Source: Cinnamomum chago
Lineage: Eukaryota > Streptophyta > Magnoliopsida > Laurales > Lauraceae
Reading direction: 5' to 3'
Assembly (NCBI GenBank): GCA_038049695.1
Contig: CP142453.1
Coordinates: forward strand, 126,145,001 to 126,209,000
Length of the DNA: 64,000 nucleotides
The notes beneath the pieces are model-generated. The model did not search any database. It was not told the DNA's origin and worked only from the letters and a program-made list of their open reading frames with translations. Position 1 is the first letter of the stretch. Each line of letters opens with the position of its first letter. The position numbers and the translations under genes are program-made. Positions 12,570 to 25,500 of the stretch are shown here, one piece after another.

Positions 12570-14170
12570 CCTTATGGCCCTAGTGTGTAGGACAATTTCG
12601 AACCCTCAAACATCTTAGTGCAAATTGTAGTTCTAAACTAACAAGCTACCTGTCTTTCTATGCTAAATTGGACTATTCAATCCAAAGTGATACTATAAAT
12701 CTGAAGACCTAGAAATAAAGCCATTGGCACATGTGATATTAATGTACCTACAGTACTCATCGATGAAAGCGTTGCCCAATTCACCAGTGATTGATTTATA
12801 GTATCCGGTAACCAAAACAACCTGTAGTTGCACAGGGTTGTCACTTGTCAGGTTTGAAACCATACCTCTCTCAATTAAAAATAGTGGTGGGAAGGAGCTT
12901 CCTCAACCCTCCTCCTCTTCTTCTTGCCTTCTGCTATTTTCCTATCTCGACTCTCAATGAACAAATGGACGTCGTTTCAGGGTCCCAACCCCTTTGCTGG
13001 GTTACCAAAAAACAATCTTCCGATTTTATCTTATAAACTTTAGCACTTTGCCTCACGCGAGTTTATGGTTTTGGAGGTGGTGATAAAAAATAAAAATAAA
13101 AATAAACTTGGACTAGTTAGAGTAAATGCCCCATCGTGTACATGCCTTGACCAAATTTCACTACTAATATTAGGGATGCTCAAAGGACTTCCATCCCAAG
13201 CTCTCGCCATTGGCACAGCCTGATTTGGGCTGGCCCTATGTCTAAATTTTTGGCTCGTTTAAGATATAGGATGGGCTTGGACTAATTGATGGAAAACCCT
13301 AAACCCAAGTCCGGTATGAATAATTATTACATGTAATTTAGTGACTATTTACCTAAATGAGTAATTAGATAGCCCAAACAAGTGATAGGAAAAGCCTGGC
13401 TTAGCTCGATTGACTAAATAGGCGGGCTTGGCCTATGCCAAATATGGGCCTGCATTCTTAAAGATAGGCTGGTTGTAGATAAGTCTCGGCTTGGCCCGGC
13501 CTGACCCATGAATTTCCCTAATTGAGGACCTACAAATATGATAAATATCAGTTCTATATGTAAGGATTTTTTTGGCGCTTTTCACAAATTTCTCATAACC
13601 TATGAAGATTTAAGATCTAAAGTTAGATGTTTTAGGAATTTATTAGACCAATAAAGAAGATGAACGGCTCAAACTACAAATTTGAGGTTCAGGTAAGTGT
13701 CACATTTTCATGGTCCTCTAAGGAGTTCATTCTTTATCTCGTTGAGGAACAGTTGTAGAAAAAAGAGTGGAAATCACCATTTCCTTTCCATTTTATATCT
13801 CTCTCACATCTTGGCCTTGGCTTCAAATGTCTCCCTCTTCTATCAATAGGTATGGATTTTCTTTATTTATTTCAGGGGGCTTTTTTTTAAGAACTGATAC
13901 AGACTGCTAAACACAACCAGTACTGTTTCTTTCTTGGTTTATGCTGAACTACTGGAGCATTATTTGTACTTCATGGGAACACAACCTTCATACAAAGAAC
14001 GAAAGGAATTGTTTAAGCTGATTCACTATTTCTTTTCGCACAAACTTGTGATGCTCTCGTGACTTGAACATTTGATCTGAAAGTCAGATACCTTTACTTC
14101 ATATAATCCATATACATTAAGCCTTCAAGGGACTGAGTTACATAGTAATCTGTTGTTGAGTTACATACTC
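12570..14170. other. Intergenic stretch between DPH5 and DPH6, no gene seen
   Basis: AT-rich DNA with short unrelated open frames. A repeat-like block at about 13150-13530 is dense in GGGCTTGGCC-type words and bounded by AGGGATGCTC and TTTCCCTAAT. No splice-consistent conserved protein segment was recognised on either strand. Confidence 0.6.
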
Positions 14171-14408
14171 TGCGTTTGGTCACAGCAACTACTGATAGCA
14201 ATAGAGGTTGCGTAGAAGTTGTTGTTGTTGCTGATGCTTAGAAGCTGAAGCTGTTGCTGAAGCTGGGGGGACCAAGATTATGGAAAATCAGCGATTTGAG
14301 GCTCTAGAAGTTGTCGCTTGTTGTTGTCTTATATTTGCATTTGGCCAATCGCTGTACCAATCGCTAATCGCTGTGCCAATCGTTAAGAATAAGCTGTGGC
14401 TAAACGCA
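14171..14408. mobile_element. MITE with TGCGTTTGGTCACAGC ends
   Basis: The left end TGCGTTTGGTCACAGC and the reversed right end TGCGTTTAGCCACAGC form inverted repeats around ~240 bp of repeated TTGTTG and AATCGCTG words. The plus-strand frame at 14280 lies inside it and is not a gene. Confidence 0.6.
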
Positions 14409-14791
14409 CCAGTGTTATCTGAGTCGGAGAAATCTATATCAGTGCAATTTATACATAAACCTGTATTCTGTATTGATCATGCTCACAAGATTTTTCACAA
14501 AAAAAGTTCCTAGAATTATCTATTCATGTAAACCTATCGTTGGGGTGTATGCAGAATTTGGTAATTTGCAAGATTCAGTTCATTTGTTTGTGAATATGAA
14601 CGACAAAAACTCAATCTTGTAGATTACCATGATTAGCACTTGTGCAATAAGTGAGATCCAAGGATAAGCCCTCGATTTGTATTACATAATGATCGAAGAA
14701 AAATTCAAGGAAACCCACTTGACGTTTGCCAAAGTTATGAGATCATGTGGGGATTTACTGGATCTAGAGCATGAGAGAAGATGTCATGTAC

Positions 14792-14822
14792 GTTGTTGTT
14801 GTTGTTGTTGTTGTTGTTGTTG
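14792..14822. repeat. (GTT)n microsatellite
   Basis: About ten GTT units in a row. Confidence 0.95.
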
Positions 14823-15357
14823 AGATTGTTTTAATGGAAACATGTATGTGGAGAATGATTTGGCCGATATGTATGAAGACTGTGAGATTATAGAGGGGCA
14901 GTGCGGATTTTGATGGAATGATTGTATTATTGCTAGTATCAAGATAATCTAAGCAAAAGTTTTACTAGAATGTTTATCTTGTAAATTTTGTCATTGATTT
15001 TTTCCTTGCTTGGATGGTTTGAGGGATTCAGTCACTGAATTAAAATTGAAATATAGAATCAGAACCTTGGTGACACTATTCATTGTCATTTTATGTATTT
15101 TAAATAACTAATACTTTATTTGAATCTCAATTCTAATTTATTACCAAAGGGGGGATCAAATAAAAAAAATTAGCAGTTTTTTAGCTAATAATCAATTATT
15201 ATTTTTTTCTTTCTCTGGTTTGTGTTTTGTTTTTCCCTTTTTGTGTAAATATCTTGGATGCAGATCTTTCTCTTCTTATGCTTCTCTCTCTTCTAGCAGC
15301 AAGAACCTCTCTCAGCCACCCTCTCCAAGAACACGTCCTTCCAAGGCACCACCACCA

Positions 15358-15965
15358 CCACCAAATACCCATCTATATTATGCATACTTTTAAGCCTTAC
15401 TATAAACCTGACAAGGTCTTAGATTTTTTTTTTCTTTTAAAATTGTTCAACACTATAATGTTATGAAATTAGAGGGGTCACTTAAGAATCGATCTAAATC
15501 ATTAAACAATACGTGGGCTCTAATTAATATATATATATATATTTTAAGTCTAGATTTTTCAAAAAGTAAGCTATGCTGAGTACTTTATCTAGACAATTGA
15601 AAATTCAAGAGTAATTAATTATTATGTTTTTTTTATTTCTATACCTTTTTGAACTGACCTTCATTTAACTTACTTGGAAAAATATTTATCTTATTTCTTA
15701 TTATACTGTTTATTTGAAACTAAATTTAATAGTTATTATTTTACATTGGCTTAATCTAATTTAGTGATGCTATTTCATTCCATCAATGTCTTTGACTCTC
15801 ACTAGATGTATTAAATAATGAGGAAAAATCTTAAAGATTCTTTTTTTTTTCTTTATAAGTTTGCTTTTCTTTGAGATTTCTCTTTTTCTTTTTATAATAC
15901 CCATCATCCGAATTTTAATATATTTGTATTTTTAGGCATGGTTTAGCATAGGCCTTTGTTGCTAA
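15358..15965. repeat. Direct repeat, copy A (~600 bp)
   Basis: It starts CACCAAATACCCATCTATAT and stays colinear with copy B at 17999-18596 through GACAAGGTCTTAGATTTTTT, AATTAGAGGGG, AAAGATTC and the TTTGTTGCTAA end, with scattered substitutions and small indels. No TG...CA ends and no primer-binding site are seen, so it is not called an LTR pair. Confidence 0.85.
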
Positions 15966-16075
15966 ATTTGCAACTTTTCCTCCTCTCTTAGAGGAGGAAA
16001 ACTTACACTTTCAGCATTTGCAACTTTTCCTCCTCTATGAAAGGAGAAAAACTTGCATTTTCAGCCATGCCCTTA
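15935..16075. mobile_element. Small palindromic MITE-like unit with internal duplication
   Basis: The ends TAGGCATGGTTTAGCA and, reversed, TAAGGGCATGGCTGAAAA are inverted. Inside, TTTGCAACTTTTCCTCCTCT is repeated about 50 bp apart (near 15968 and 16018). The first copy runs into AGAGGAGGAAAA, making a short hairpin. Confidence 0.5.
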
Positions 16076-16319
16076 ATCTGATTTTTCCTTCTTTACATGT
16101 GGGTCAGGTCACGGGTTAGAGTTTAGGGATGGGCATTAATGAATGATGTTTAAATGCAATTACACCAAATCACAACAAGTATACAAAAAATTGCTTATTT
16201 AGTAAATTTACTTTATCGATGAAGTGAAGTGAATGGTTAATACAATAGACAACAAAAGTAAAGGTTTGGTGGAATCAAAAGGTGAAATAATAGCTTTTTG
16301 AATTTTTCTTTTAAAAAGA

Positions 16320-17300
16320 AAAGTGTTTTTTTGTAAAGGTGTTCATGGATTTGGCCCGGTCCGCTTTGGGTCGGACATGCGGTTTAGGTTATAATATATG
16401 GGCCGTGCTCAGATTTTATTTATTTAGACTCGGTGGTTGAGAGCCGGAATCCCCCTCGATCCAAATAAATAAATAATTAGAAGAGAGGGAGTAGTAATGT
16501 GGGGACTCAAACCCATGCCCTCTCACATGAGGTGATATAACAAGACCAATTGAGTTGGCCTACGAATGGGTAAGAAACTCTTCTCTTTTTTTCTTTTCTT
16601 TTTTTTTTTTTTTCTATCAGTCTATCATGGGTTGGTCCTGGGCTCAATCGTTAACATGCGGATTAGGCTCAAGCCAGCAACTTCAGGCCTAACTCATGTT
16701 TGGGCCAACCATAGGTTTCGGTACTTGTAATTTGTTTGAGTGAATGCTCATACTATAACTCATGCTGCTATGTGTTCTTATTTACCCATGTAACTATTAA
16801 TCACCTCCTCAAATTGGTGGGAGGCGGAAAACAAGCATAAACAACATGTGGGGGCAACATAAATGACTCCAATGTGCTATGATACTGTACAAACTAGCAA
16901 CACATAAAATAAAGCTTTTTTGAATTTAAGACTATCATTTGGAGATAGCTTTTTTGAATTTAAGACTATCTTTTGAGATACAAAATGAGAAAAAAAACAA
17001 AAAAAAAAACAAATATATCACTTTTTTCATTTTTAAAATTATATAAATAAAAAACTCACTGTTTATTTTTATACAATATTTAAGAACTTATATGAATATT
17101 ATAGTGTATGTTTAATTATAGAATCTTTTTAAAATAAAATATATTAAAATATATATAGAATATATTAAAATTCAATTTAGAAAATTCAAATGAAAATATA
17201 TTAAAATACACAAGAAAAAAACATATATCTCAATATAAAAGCAATATCTATACATATAAAAAATATTAAAATATAAAATATTAAAATATAAAAAAAATGA
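16320..17300. other. Repeat-rich intergenic DNA with a SINE-like piece
   Basis: At 16320-16740 GGCCCGG and GGGTCGG words recur. About 16420-16570 contains an antisense tRNA-like B box (GGACTCAAACCC) upstream of CAATTGAGTTGGCC, suggesting a minus-strand SINE remnant. 16915-16980 has a local duplication of TTTTTTGAATTTAAGACTAT. 17000-17300 is almost pure A/T. No gene was recognised. Confidence 0.45.
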
Positions 17301-17380
17301 TTTGTAGCAAGATGAGGGAAGTAGTAAGGGAAGGATAAAGATTTGGGTTGATTAGGTGGGCCCCTTTAACCAAAGCTATC

Positions 17381-17382
<2 letters not shown>

Positions 17383-17414
<32 letters not shown>

Positions 17415-17415
17415 C
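17383..17415. repeat. (ATA)n microsatellite
   Basis: About eleven AAT/ATA units in a row. Confidence 0.95.
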
Positions 17416-17998
17416 AATGTAGTGCAAGTGTTCATCATGCCTACCCATTGTTCAATGGTCTCGATCATTGAAGTTTGGACAATAGACAAGCAAAGTAACA
17501 TTTTCTATCTAACCATTTATTGCCTGAAAAAGGTGGCCAAATGGGTCTCATAAAATTGGTTGGACCATTATTGTAATCTACTTGTTTTTACTTGCCTATC
17601 CATTAGCAACTCCGACTTGATTAAAACAGATTGAATTCAATTAGATTTCTTTAAGAGATAGATATTTCAATTAAAATCTAAAAAAGTAAATTTGCAAATA
17701 TATAAATATGATATGGACAAATTTGCCATATAGTAAAAATTTATCAAGAAAAAATGAAAAAGAAAACCCCACGCTTGTTCATAGAGTGTTTCGAAAAGCC
17801 TCCATGGATGTTGCCTCAACAACTCATATACGGCCCTCCAAGCCTCGCAGATACATTCCTCAAGCAAGTTTTCCACCGTATTTTTCTTATGAAGTGGACC
17901 CAACATGCGGCTCGCTTATTTAATGAATTTGTAAAGTTTGAGTTGATAATTTTTTTTTGAGGTTCAGATGTTTCCTGCATGGGCCACGCTGTGTAGTC

Positions 17999-18596
17999 TC
18001 ACCAAATACCCATCTATATTATGCATACTTTTAAGCCATACTATAAACTCGACAAGGTCTTAGATTTTTTTTTTTGCAATTGTCCAAACACTCTAATGTT
18101 ATGAAATTAGAGGGGCCACTTAACAATCAATCTAAACCATTAAAACAACATGTGGGCTTTAATTAATATATTTTAGGTCTAGATTTTCCAAAAGGTCAGC
18201 TGTACTGAGTACTTCATTTAGACAATTGGAAAATCAAGAGAATAATCAATTATTATGTTTTTTTTATTTATTTCCATACCCTTTTGAGCCGATCTTCATT
18301 TAAATGACTTGTATAAATATTGATCTAATTTCTTATTATACTTTATATTCGGAACTAAAGTTAATAGTTATTAATTTTACATTAGCTTAATCTAATTTAG
18401 TGATTCTATTTCATTGCATTAATGTCTTTGACGCTCATTAGATGTATTAAACAATAAGGCAAAATCTTAAAGATTCTTTTTGCTCTCTATAAGTTTGCTT
18501 TTCTTTGAGATTTATTTTATTTATAATACTACTCATCATCCGAATTTTAATATATTTTTATTTTTAGGGCTGAGCTTAGCATAGGGCTTTGTTGCT
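17999..18596. repeat. Direct repeat, copy B (~600 bp)
   Basis: Second copy of the block at 15358-15965, same orientation, about 2.64 kb downstream. Similarity begins at CACCAAATACCCATC and fades after TTTGTTGCTAA. Beyond that both copies continue into related GAGGAGGA-containing sequence. Confidence 0.85.
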
Positions 18597-19279
18597 AATT
18601 TTATGCTAAATGAAAACGTAAGTTCCTCTTGCAAAAGAGATGTCTGCTTGCTTGTATAAGGTAGAAATGTCGAATTTACAATTTGTTCTCTTATCTAAGA
18701 GGAGGATAGCCAGCAAACAGCATTATCACCTCATACACAGGGACATATGTAGTATTAATAGCATTTACAACTTTCCCTCAGCTCCAAAAGGAGGAAAACT
18801 TGCATGTACCCCTACTGTAGAAACCTACTAAAAGCATAACTTCAAAAATTAGCCTACATCCGGATTAGCTATTTTATTTTATTTTCTCTTTGTTGGCCCA
18901 GTGGCTATGGTTAGAGGAGTCTACTAGGGATCGATTACGAGTTAGCTATTCAGATGCATTTTATTATAATAAAATTTGGAATCCGAATCACCTGTTTAGT
19001 CCAAACGAGGCAATCAAAGGGTGATACTTTTGTACTTAAAAACGGAGCTGACTTTTAAAGATAATATTGCTTTTTAAACTACATTAATCTTTTATTTTTT
19101 ATACTTAAAATGACGGAGCAGGCATTTAAGAAAAACGCAATTTTTTTAACTCAACAAGTTTTGTTCGGTGAAAACGGGGGATCCGGATTCTAAAATTGGA
19201 GATATCATTCGTCCATGTATGTATATATATACGTCCTCGGAACCTCCGGGGAATCAAAAGCAGAGCGGCAATTCTTAAA

Positions 19280-19420
19280 GAGTAATGCTACTTGGACAAA
19301 CTTTTTGGCCAGAATTTTGGCCAACCCATATGGTTTCCATTGAATATTAGTGATATTCAATGGAAACCATATGGGTTGGCCAAAATTCTGGCCAAAAAGT
19401 TTGTCCAAGTAGACTTTTTG
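19280..19420. mobile_element. Near-perfect hairpin MITE with 9-bp target duplication, upstream of DPH6
   Basis: The element is 141 bp and symmetrical about position 19350. Arms 19288-19349 and 19351-19412 are inverted copies with a single mismatch near the 1-nt centre; the outer 8 bp pair poorly. ATTCTTAAA flanks it exactly on both sides (19271-19279 and 19421-19429). A 9-bp duplication points to the Mutator superfamily. It sits about 150-290 bp upstream of the DPH6 ATG, in promoter or 5' leader. Confidence 0.9.
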
Positions 19421-19513
19421 ATTCTTAAAATCTAAACACTTCACATAAACAAACACGGTTTCCAATTTCTTCTCTTTTGCTTCTTTTCTTCTCTTTCTCT
19501 TTCGAGCTTTTCT

Positions 19514-19522
19514 AAACCCTAA
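19514..19522 (+). promoter_or_regulatory. Telo-box near the DPH6 start
   Basis: AAACCCTAA, 45 bp upstream of the ATG in a CT-rich leader and followed by a GA repeat. The motif is common near the start of plant translation-related genes; a function here is inference. Confidence 0.55.
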
Positions 19523-19566
19523 AAACCGAGCTCGAAAGACACGGAGCGACAGAGAGAGAGAGAGAG

Positions 19567-22500
19567 ATGAAGGTAGTGGGGTTGGTGAGCGGAGGCAAAG
19601 ACAGTTGCTATGCCATGATGAAATGCATCGAATACGGTCACGAGGTCCATTTCATTTCCTTCCCCCCCAACAATCCTTCTCATCTAAATGCCATCGATAG
19701 GCTAGGGTTTTGTTTTTGTTTATTCATCTCCCTTCTTTTCTTTTCTCCTGTGCTTGTGCAGATCGTTGCATTGGCGAACTTGATGCCCATGGACGATTCC
19801 ATCGATGAATTGGATAGTTACATGTATCAGACGGTGATCAAATCAAATCCTTCCTTTTTACTCTTCTCCCCAAAATAACTTGACTCACTTCACTTACATG
19901 TATGTATTAGTTGAAGTTTGAATTCATGGTTGTGGTGTATTCGCACCGCGCCAGTATGAGACACAGGTGTGAATTGGGGTTTCTAATTCTACATTGGTTT
20001 CTTGAAGAAAGCCAATGCGCAGCAGCTGATTTTAAAAACCATGAGTTTCATTGACACTTTGTTTAATCTTGGACTGAAAAACCATTGATAGAAAGAAGAA
20101 GGATTTGTTATTTTTTGTGATGCTCTAACTTCATTATTATTGCTGTTACAAGATAGTTGATGCACCTGTTTGATTAAGGTTTTAATTAAATTGTTCCATT
20201 CCTGGAAATTTTGCTGGGGCATGTTCCTTTTAACAGATATAGCCGTATAAGGCAATGCATTTTGACGTTTTGAGGCGTGACAGTGTTGATTTTATCTTGT
20301 AGGTTGGCCACCAAATTGTGGTTAGCTATGCTGAGTGCATGGGATTACCACTGTTTCGAAGACGGATACGGGGTTCCGCTAGGCAAGTGATCTAATTGCT
20401 CTTATTATAGAAGAAGATTACATTCTCATTTTTGCATTACGTACTGCATATGCATATATTTTATATGATGTTAAATTATATGGATGAAAGTGGAAAGTTA
20501 GACCTGGTCATGGATTCACTTTTGGTTTTCAGCAGATCAGCGCAGACTTGTATGAGTAGTACCAGGCCTTCGACTCATGAGAGGCAAGTCTTCTCAAGTT
20601 AGGGAAAGATGATCTAGAGTATGGGTCAAAATAACCCTTAAGGTTTCTCATGTTAGGTCAAAATGTTTCAAGATGTGTGTGTAGACCCCATGTTGGTCCA
20701 CCCTCAGTCACTTTAAAAAACCCAGATGTTTGTGTATCAAGGTCATGGCTCCACTCGTTAGGTGTCGATTTTTGAAAATCATCCATGAAAGGGATGTCCA
20801 AGGATTAATTCTGAAGAATCCAACTTTATTACAGTGTGCAGTAAAATGTTATCATTGTGACACAGCGTGACTTTTTCACCTTAAAGGAAGGATACTATTG
20901 CTCCATGTTTGTGAAGAAAGCTGACGCTGAGAAAATTGGAAATGAGATGAACAATTCACAACACTTTAACTTTTCATAATATCACTATCATCAGCTGAGA
21001 CTGGCAGCATGTAATTTATTCCTTTACATACATGAATTTGTTATAAGGAGCTGTATGTGATTTGATATAATAGTGAAGTCCTATATTATCTGAAATGATG
21101 CTCAATTGATTTTTTTGGGGCCTTAGAGCTTTGCATAAATTACTCTAGTTGGGAACAAAGAAAACCATAAAATCTCCGTGCAGAAGCCTTCATCTCTTTT
21201 TTTTTTTTGTTATCGGTAGCCTTCATCTCCTTTTGACCATCTGCTTCATACACATGGTCAGTTTACCACTAAGCTCCATATTTTATGATTCTCTGATTTA
21301 ATTGTTTTTACCTGCTTATATCTGCTTGACTTTGCTGTTGCTCAGGCATCACCATCTTAGCTACACAATGACTGCAGGCGATGAAGTTGAAGATATGTTT
21401 ATTTTACTCAATGAAGTAAAACAAAAGATTCCTTCTATCACTGCAGTGTCAACTGGTGCTATTGCTTCTGACTATCAAAGACTCCGGGTGGAGAGCATTT
21501 GCTCAAGGCTAGGGCTTGTTTCTTTGGCATATTTATGGAAACAAGATCAATCATCGCTCCTTCACGAAATGGTACTTTCTTTTACTGTTTGTTTGTGTGA
21601 CCACCGTTGCTGCTTTAGGTCTCTCTCTCTCCCTCCCTCCCCCCCCCCCCCCCCCCCCCCCCCCCCATTTGTTGGCATTGCATTTATTTTGATGTCATAT
21701 AACTTTGTACTTGTGGGTCTTAACAGATAACAAATGGAATTGTAGCTATCACTGTAAAGGTAAAACTTATTATTTTATGAGATCTTACAACTACTGTTTC
21801 TGTAATTTTTAATTGACCGTACTAGTATTCTCTTGATGTGCTGTGTATGTACTTTGCATTTTGTTAATTTTTTTTAATTGTACAAATTTTATTTCGCGAA
21901 AAATAAGAATGAAAACAAATGAGCCGAAACACACAACGAAACCAAGAAAGAAGAAACAGTAGAAAAAAAAAAAACTATACATCAAAAGAAAGAAAAGAGC
22001 GAAAAACTCCTTCACTGGCAAGACCATCTGCCAAAACATTAGCCTCTCTTAGAGTATGATGGAAAGAAGCATTCAACTCTCTCGAAAGGGCCTGCGCCAA
22101 AACATTAGCCTCTCTTAACATTAGCTTTTTGTTAAGGTTTCTCTAACAATACTACATCTGCACATGAATAGTTGTTAAATAATAACCAACAATTTCGAGC
22201 AAAAGACACTTACAAAGAAAGCATCCTAAACAAATTTGCAAAATTTCACTTAGCCAAAATCGCCAGTTACACATTAAAAAAGGAAAAAAAAAATTCAATC
22301 TTAGGTATTTTCCTTTCTGAAGTTAATTCCCACAAAAAATTTTAGGGTAATTACCTCTAGAGTATATTATATCTTAAACTTCTATTAATTGTGATGACAT
22401 TTAAGAAGCAAAAGAAGTAAGGTGTGTACCATTAATCTAGGTTGAGTGTGCATCTGCAGAACTTGGTCAATTCTGTGCTTCAGGACGGAACATGGGTAGG

Positions 22501-25500
22501 ATCCGTCACACGTGTTAACTGGTAGAATAATATATTGACCATTTCAGTTAACTTTGGAGTTTTTGTTTAATGTAAAAAATTGAAGCACTATATGCATGCA
22601 CCAACATGCTATGGAGTATATACTGTGATTTGCTGTTTCAAATAGATGCAAGGCGAAAAAGCAGAAAAAGATAACTTGGTTTTTCTTGATTGTGACATCG
22701 ACATATCTAATATAACATGTTTTATTTTCTGACAAGTAGGTTTATTGAATTTTTTTTTCTACATCCACATTATTCTGGGTGGCCAGAAATGCATTGTTTA
22801 CTTGTGTCATATACACGGAAGACACCTTGCCCTGATTTGGCACGATTGTGGACTTTGGTTATATAATGCTGAAAATTGTGTTACATGTGGCTTGTGGAGT
22901 GTGGACACAAGCTCCCTCACATGAGTTAGGAAATATTGTGGACTTTTTATATGTAAAATTGGATGTTTTTTGCATATCTTGTTGTGTAAAAGACTGATGA
23001 TGTTGTTGAGACATGTTCAGGGTCTTACTTTTAATTTAGTAAAAATCCAGGGACTGTTTTGTAATTTTAGAAATGTCTGGGACTTTTGTAATTTGTGAGA
23101 AGAATTAAGATTTTGAAAGCATAGGTTTGGTTGCCTTACCCTAAGGCTGAAAAGCAGCAACTTTTCTTTCTCCATAATTCTCTTCTTTCTTCTACCTTTA
23201 CCTTTCTTCACTTTCAATACTTTTCAGTTTTCACATACGCGCACACATATTTCACATCTGAATGACTCTAACTGAGAGCAAATGCCTTTTGCATGTCAGG
23301 TTGCAGCAATGGGGTTGAATCCTGGAAAACACTTGGGCAAAGAGCTTGCAGTCTTGCAACCTCAACTGCTTCAATTAAATGAGTATGTCGGACATACTGT
23401 CTATGTTGTCTAGTCGCGCATCTTTTTCAGTTCTTATTTATTTCAGTTTCCTATTTGTTCCACCAAATTCCATTGAAGTCCATGAAACAATTAACTCTGC
23501 TTTTGAACAATCAGAATCTTAAGTTTGTTTATCTTGATTGATTGACCAGGTTCTGTATTCTATAGACACACATATGCATATAGGATGAAAAAAGTAGCAA
23601 CTGTACTTATATTTGCTTGTAAAGGATTCTGTATTCCACGTTATGAATATGCCTCTCTCTCTCTCTCACTCTCTCATTTATGGGCATTTTCCCCCTATTT
23701 CTTTTGGCAGGCTGTATGGAATTAATGTTTGTGGTGAGGGAGGAGAATATGAAACATTAACCCTTGATTGTCCTCTCTTTATTGTAAGTTTACAATTTCT
23801 TGAGTCTTATAGATATCTTTCAATGTTCTCTCTCTTTACATTCCCAAAAGATATTTTCCTCTCCCTTTTTTTTTCCCCCTTTTTCAAAATAAGCTTGTAG
23901 TGTGCTTTCCTAATTACTAGAAGTTGGATGTATTTCATTTTCAGTGTTTTTGTTATTATTTAATAGATTGCATTACTTTGCTTCATGGGCCTACTACTCT
24001 TCAATCTCAGTCAAGGGATTGTTAGGTTGTGGTTAGATGTCTCCCCTAATGTCAATGTTCACCCTCACTTTTTTTTTTTGTGTGTGTGCATGCACATGTG
24101 TGCGCGTGTGGCTACATTGGGGATTCGAACTCACACACACTACTCACACACCCATGTCCCTAACCAGCTGATCTACATCTGAGGGACAATTTCCACCCTC
24201 ACTTCAATAAATGAAAAACTGCATTATGCAGTTTCAAACTTTGCCAAAAACTGATTGGTTAGTTTTGGTAGCGGATCTGGGAAATTTTCCTTAAGGACAC
24301 CCGACCCCCTCCTCCCTCCCTCCCTTTGGTTCTTTTGTTTTACATCTTAACTGATGGGTATTGGTTCTCAGTTATTTGTGGGAAAGAACACGGTGCACAT
24401 GTATCACTATAGATACCTAATCTAGCCTTGTGTTTTAACTCATAGTTGTCAATTCCACTTTGGTTGCCTTTCTGATTTGGCCCTGTAACAGAACATTCTT
24501 GCATTCCAGCTATTCTTGGATTTCATTCCGAACACTTGGGATGGAAAAAAGAAAAAAAAGGAAATATACGAAAGATAAAATAGTAGATTGAAATGGGGGA
24601 ACAAAATTCATGTAGCCGACCCCAACATAGTTGGTTAGGACAAGGCTTTGATGATGATGATGAAAGATTAAATAGAAGAGAAATAGAACAACTCTTAAAG
24701 AAGCATATTTATATCATGTAACATAAACTGAACTTCAAACAGCTACTTGCCTACTTCTAAATACCAAATATGTCAATGAAATGCATCTAAAGTCACAAAT
24801 CAAATATAAAGATTAATCAACAACAAGTAATTAAGCACGCGTATATGAATATAAAGTACATCTGTATATATATATATATGTTTATGTATATATTATCTCT
24901 TTTAAGCCCTCTTATTTGATTAGGAGGTGAATATGTGTTTTCTTGCCCTCAAAGGAGGGTAGAAAGGTGAAAAAGAAATGCAATAACTTTTTTGGCTGAA
25001 AGGGAAGAAAAGCTGACAGGAATAGTCCAGAATTCTGGCTTGAATTTTCTGGGTGGGCGTTCCATTCCAGGTATTCATTCCGCATGGAACATTCCAGCTG
25101 TTCCAGGCGGAATAGAAGAGAATTGACAACTACGATGGAACAATGACTTGGCTTTCACAAAACTGTTTTGTATATGAATTATAGAGAACATTTTCTAGTC
25201 ATAAATGTTGCATCAGGCACTTTAACATCTAGAGTTTCCAGAATGCACGCATTGTTCTTGATGATTATCAAGTTGTTCTTCACTCGACGGATTCCATAGT
25301 AGCCCCAGTTGGAATCCTCCATCCCTCTGCTTTTCATCTGGAATACAAAATGAGCAGCTGTAATATCATGACTGGTTCCGATTCAGTAAAAATGGCCAAT
25401 GTATATGAAGTTGAAGGAGATTCTATACCAACATATGGAGTCAAGTCCCGTTCCTTGGATTTGGTCTCAGATCTATATGCTGCTGCAGACCAGAAGATTC

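Noticed and set aside
14280-14513. Plus-strand 77-codon frame
   Set aside because: Its first half lies inside a MITE with TGCGTTTGG inverted ends, and it has no family resemblance.
15358-18596. Direct repeats considered as LTRs of one retrotransposon
   Set aside because: No TG...CA termini, primer-binding site, purine tract or pol-like coding between them.
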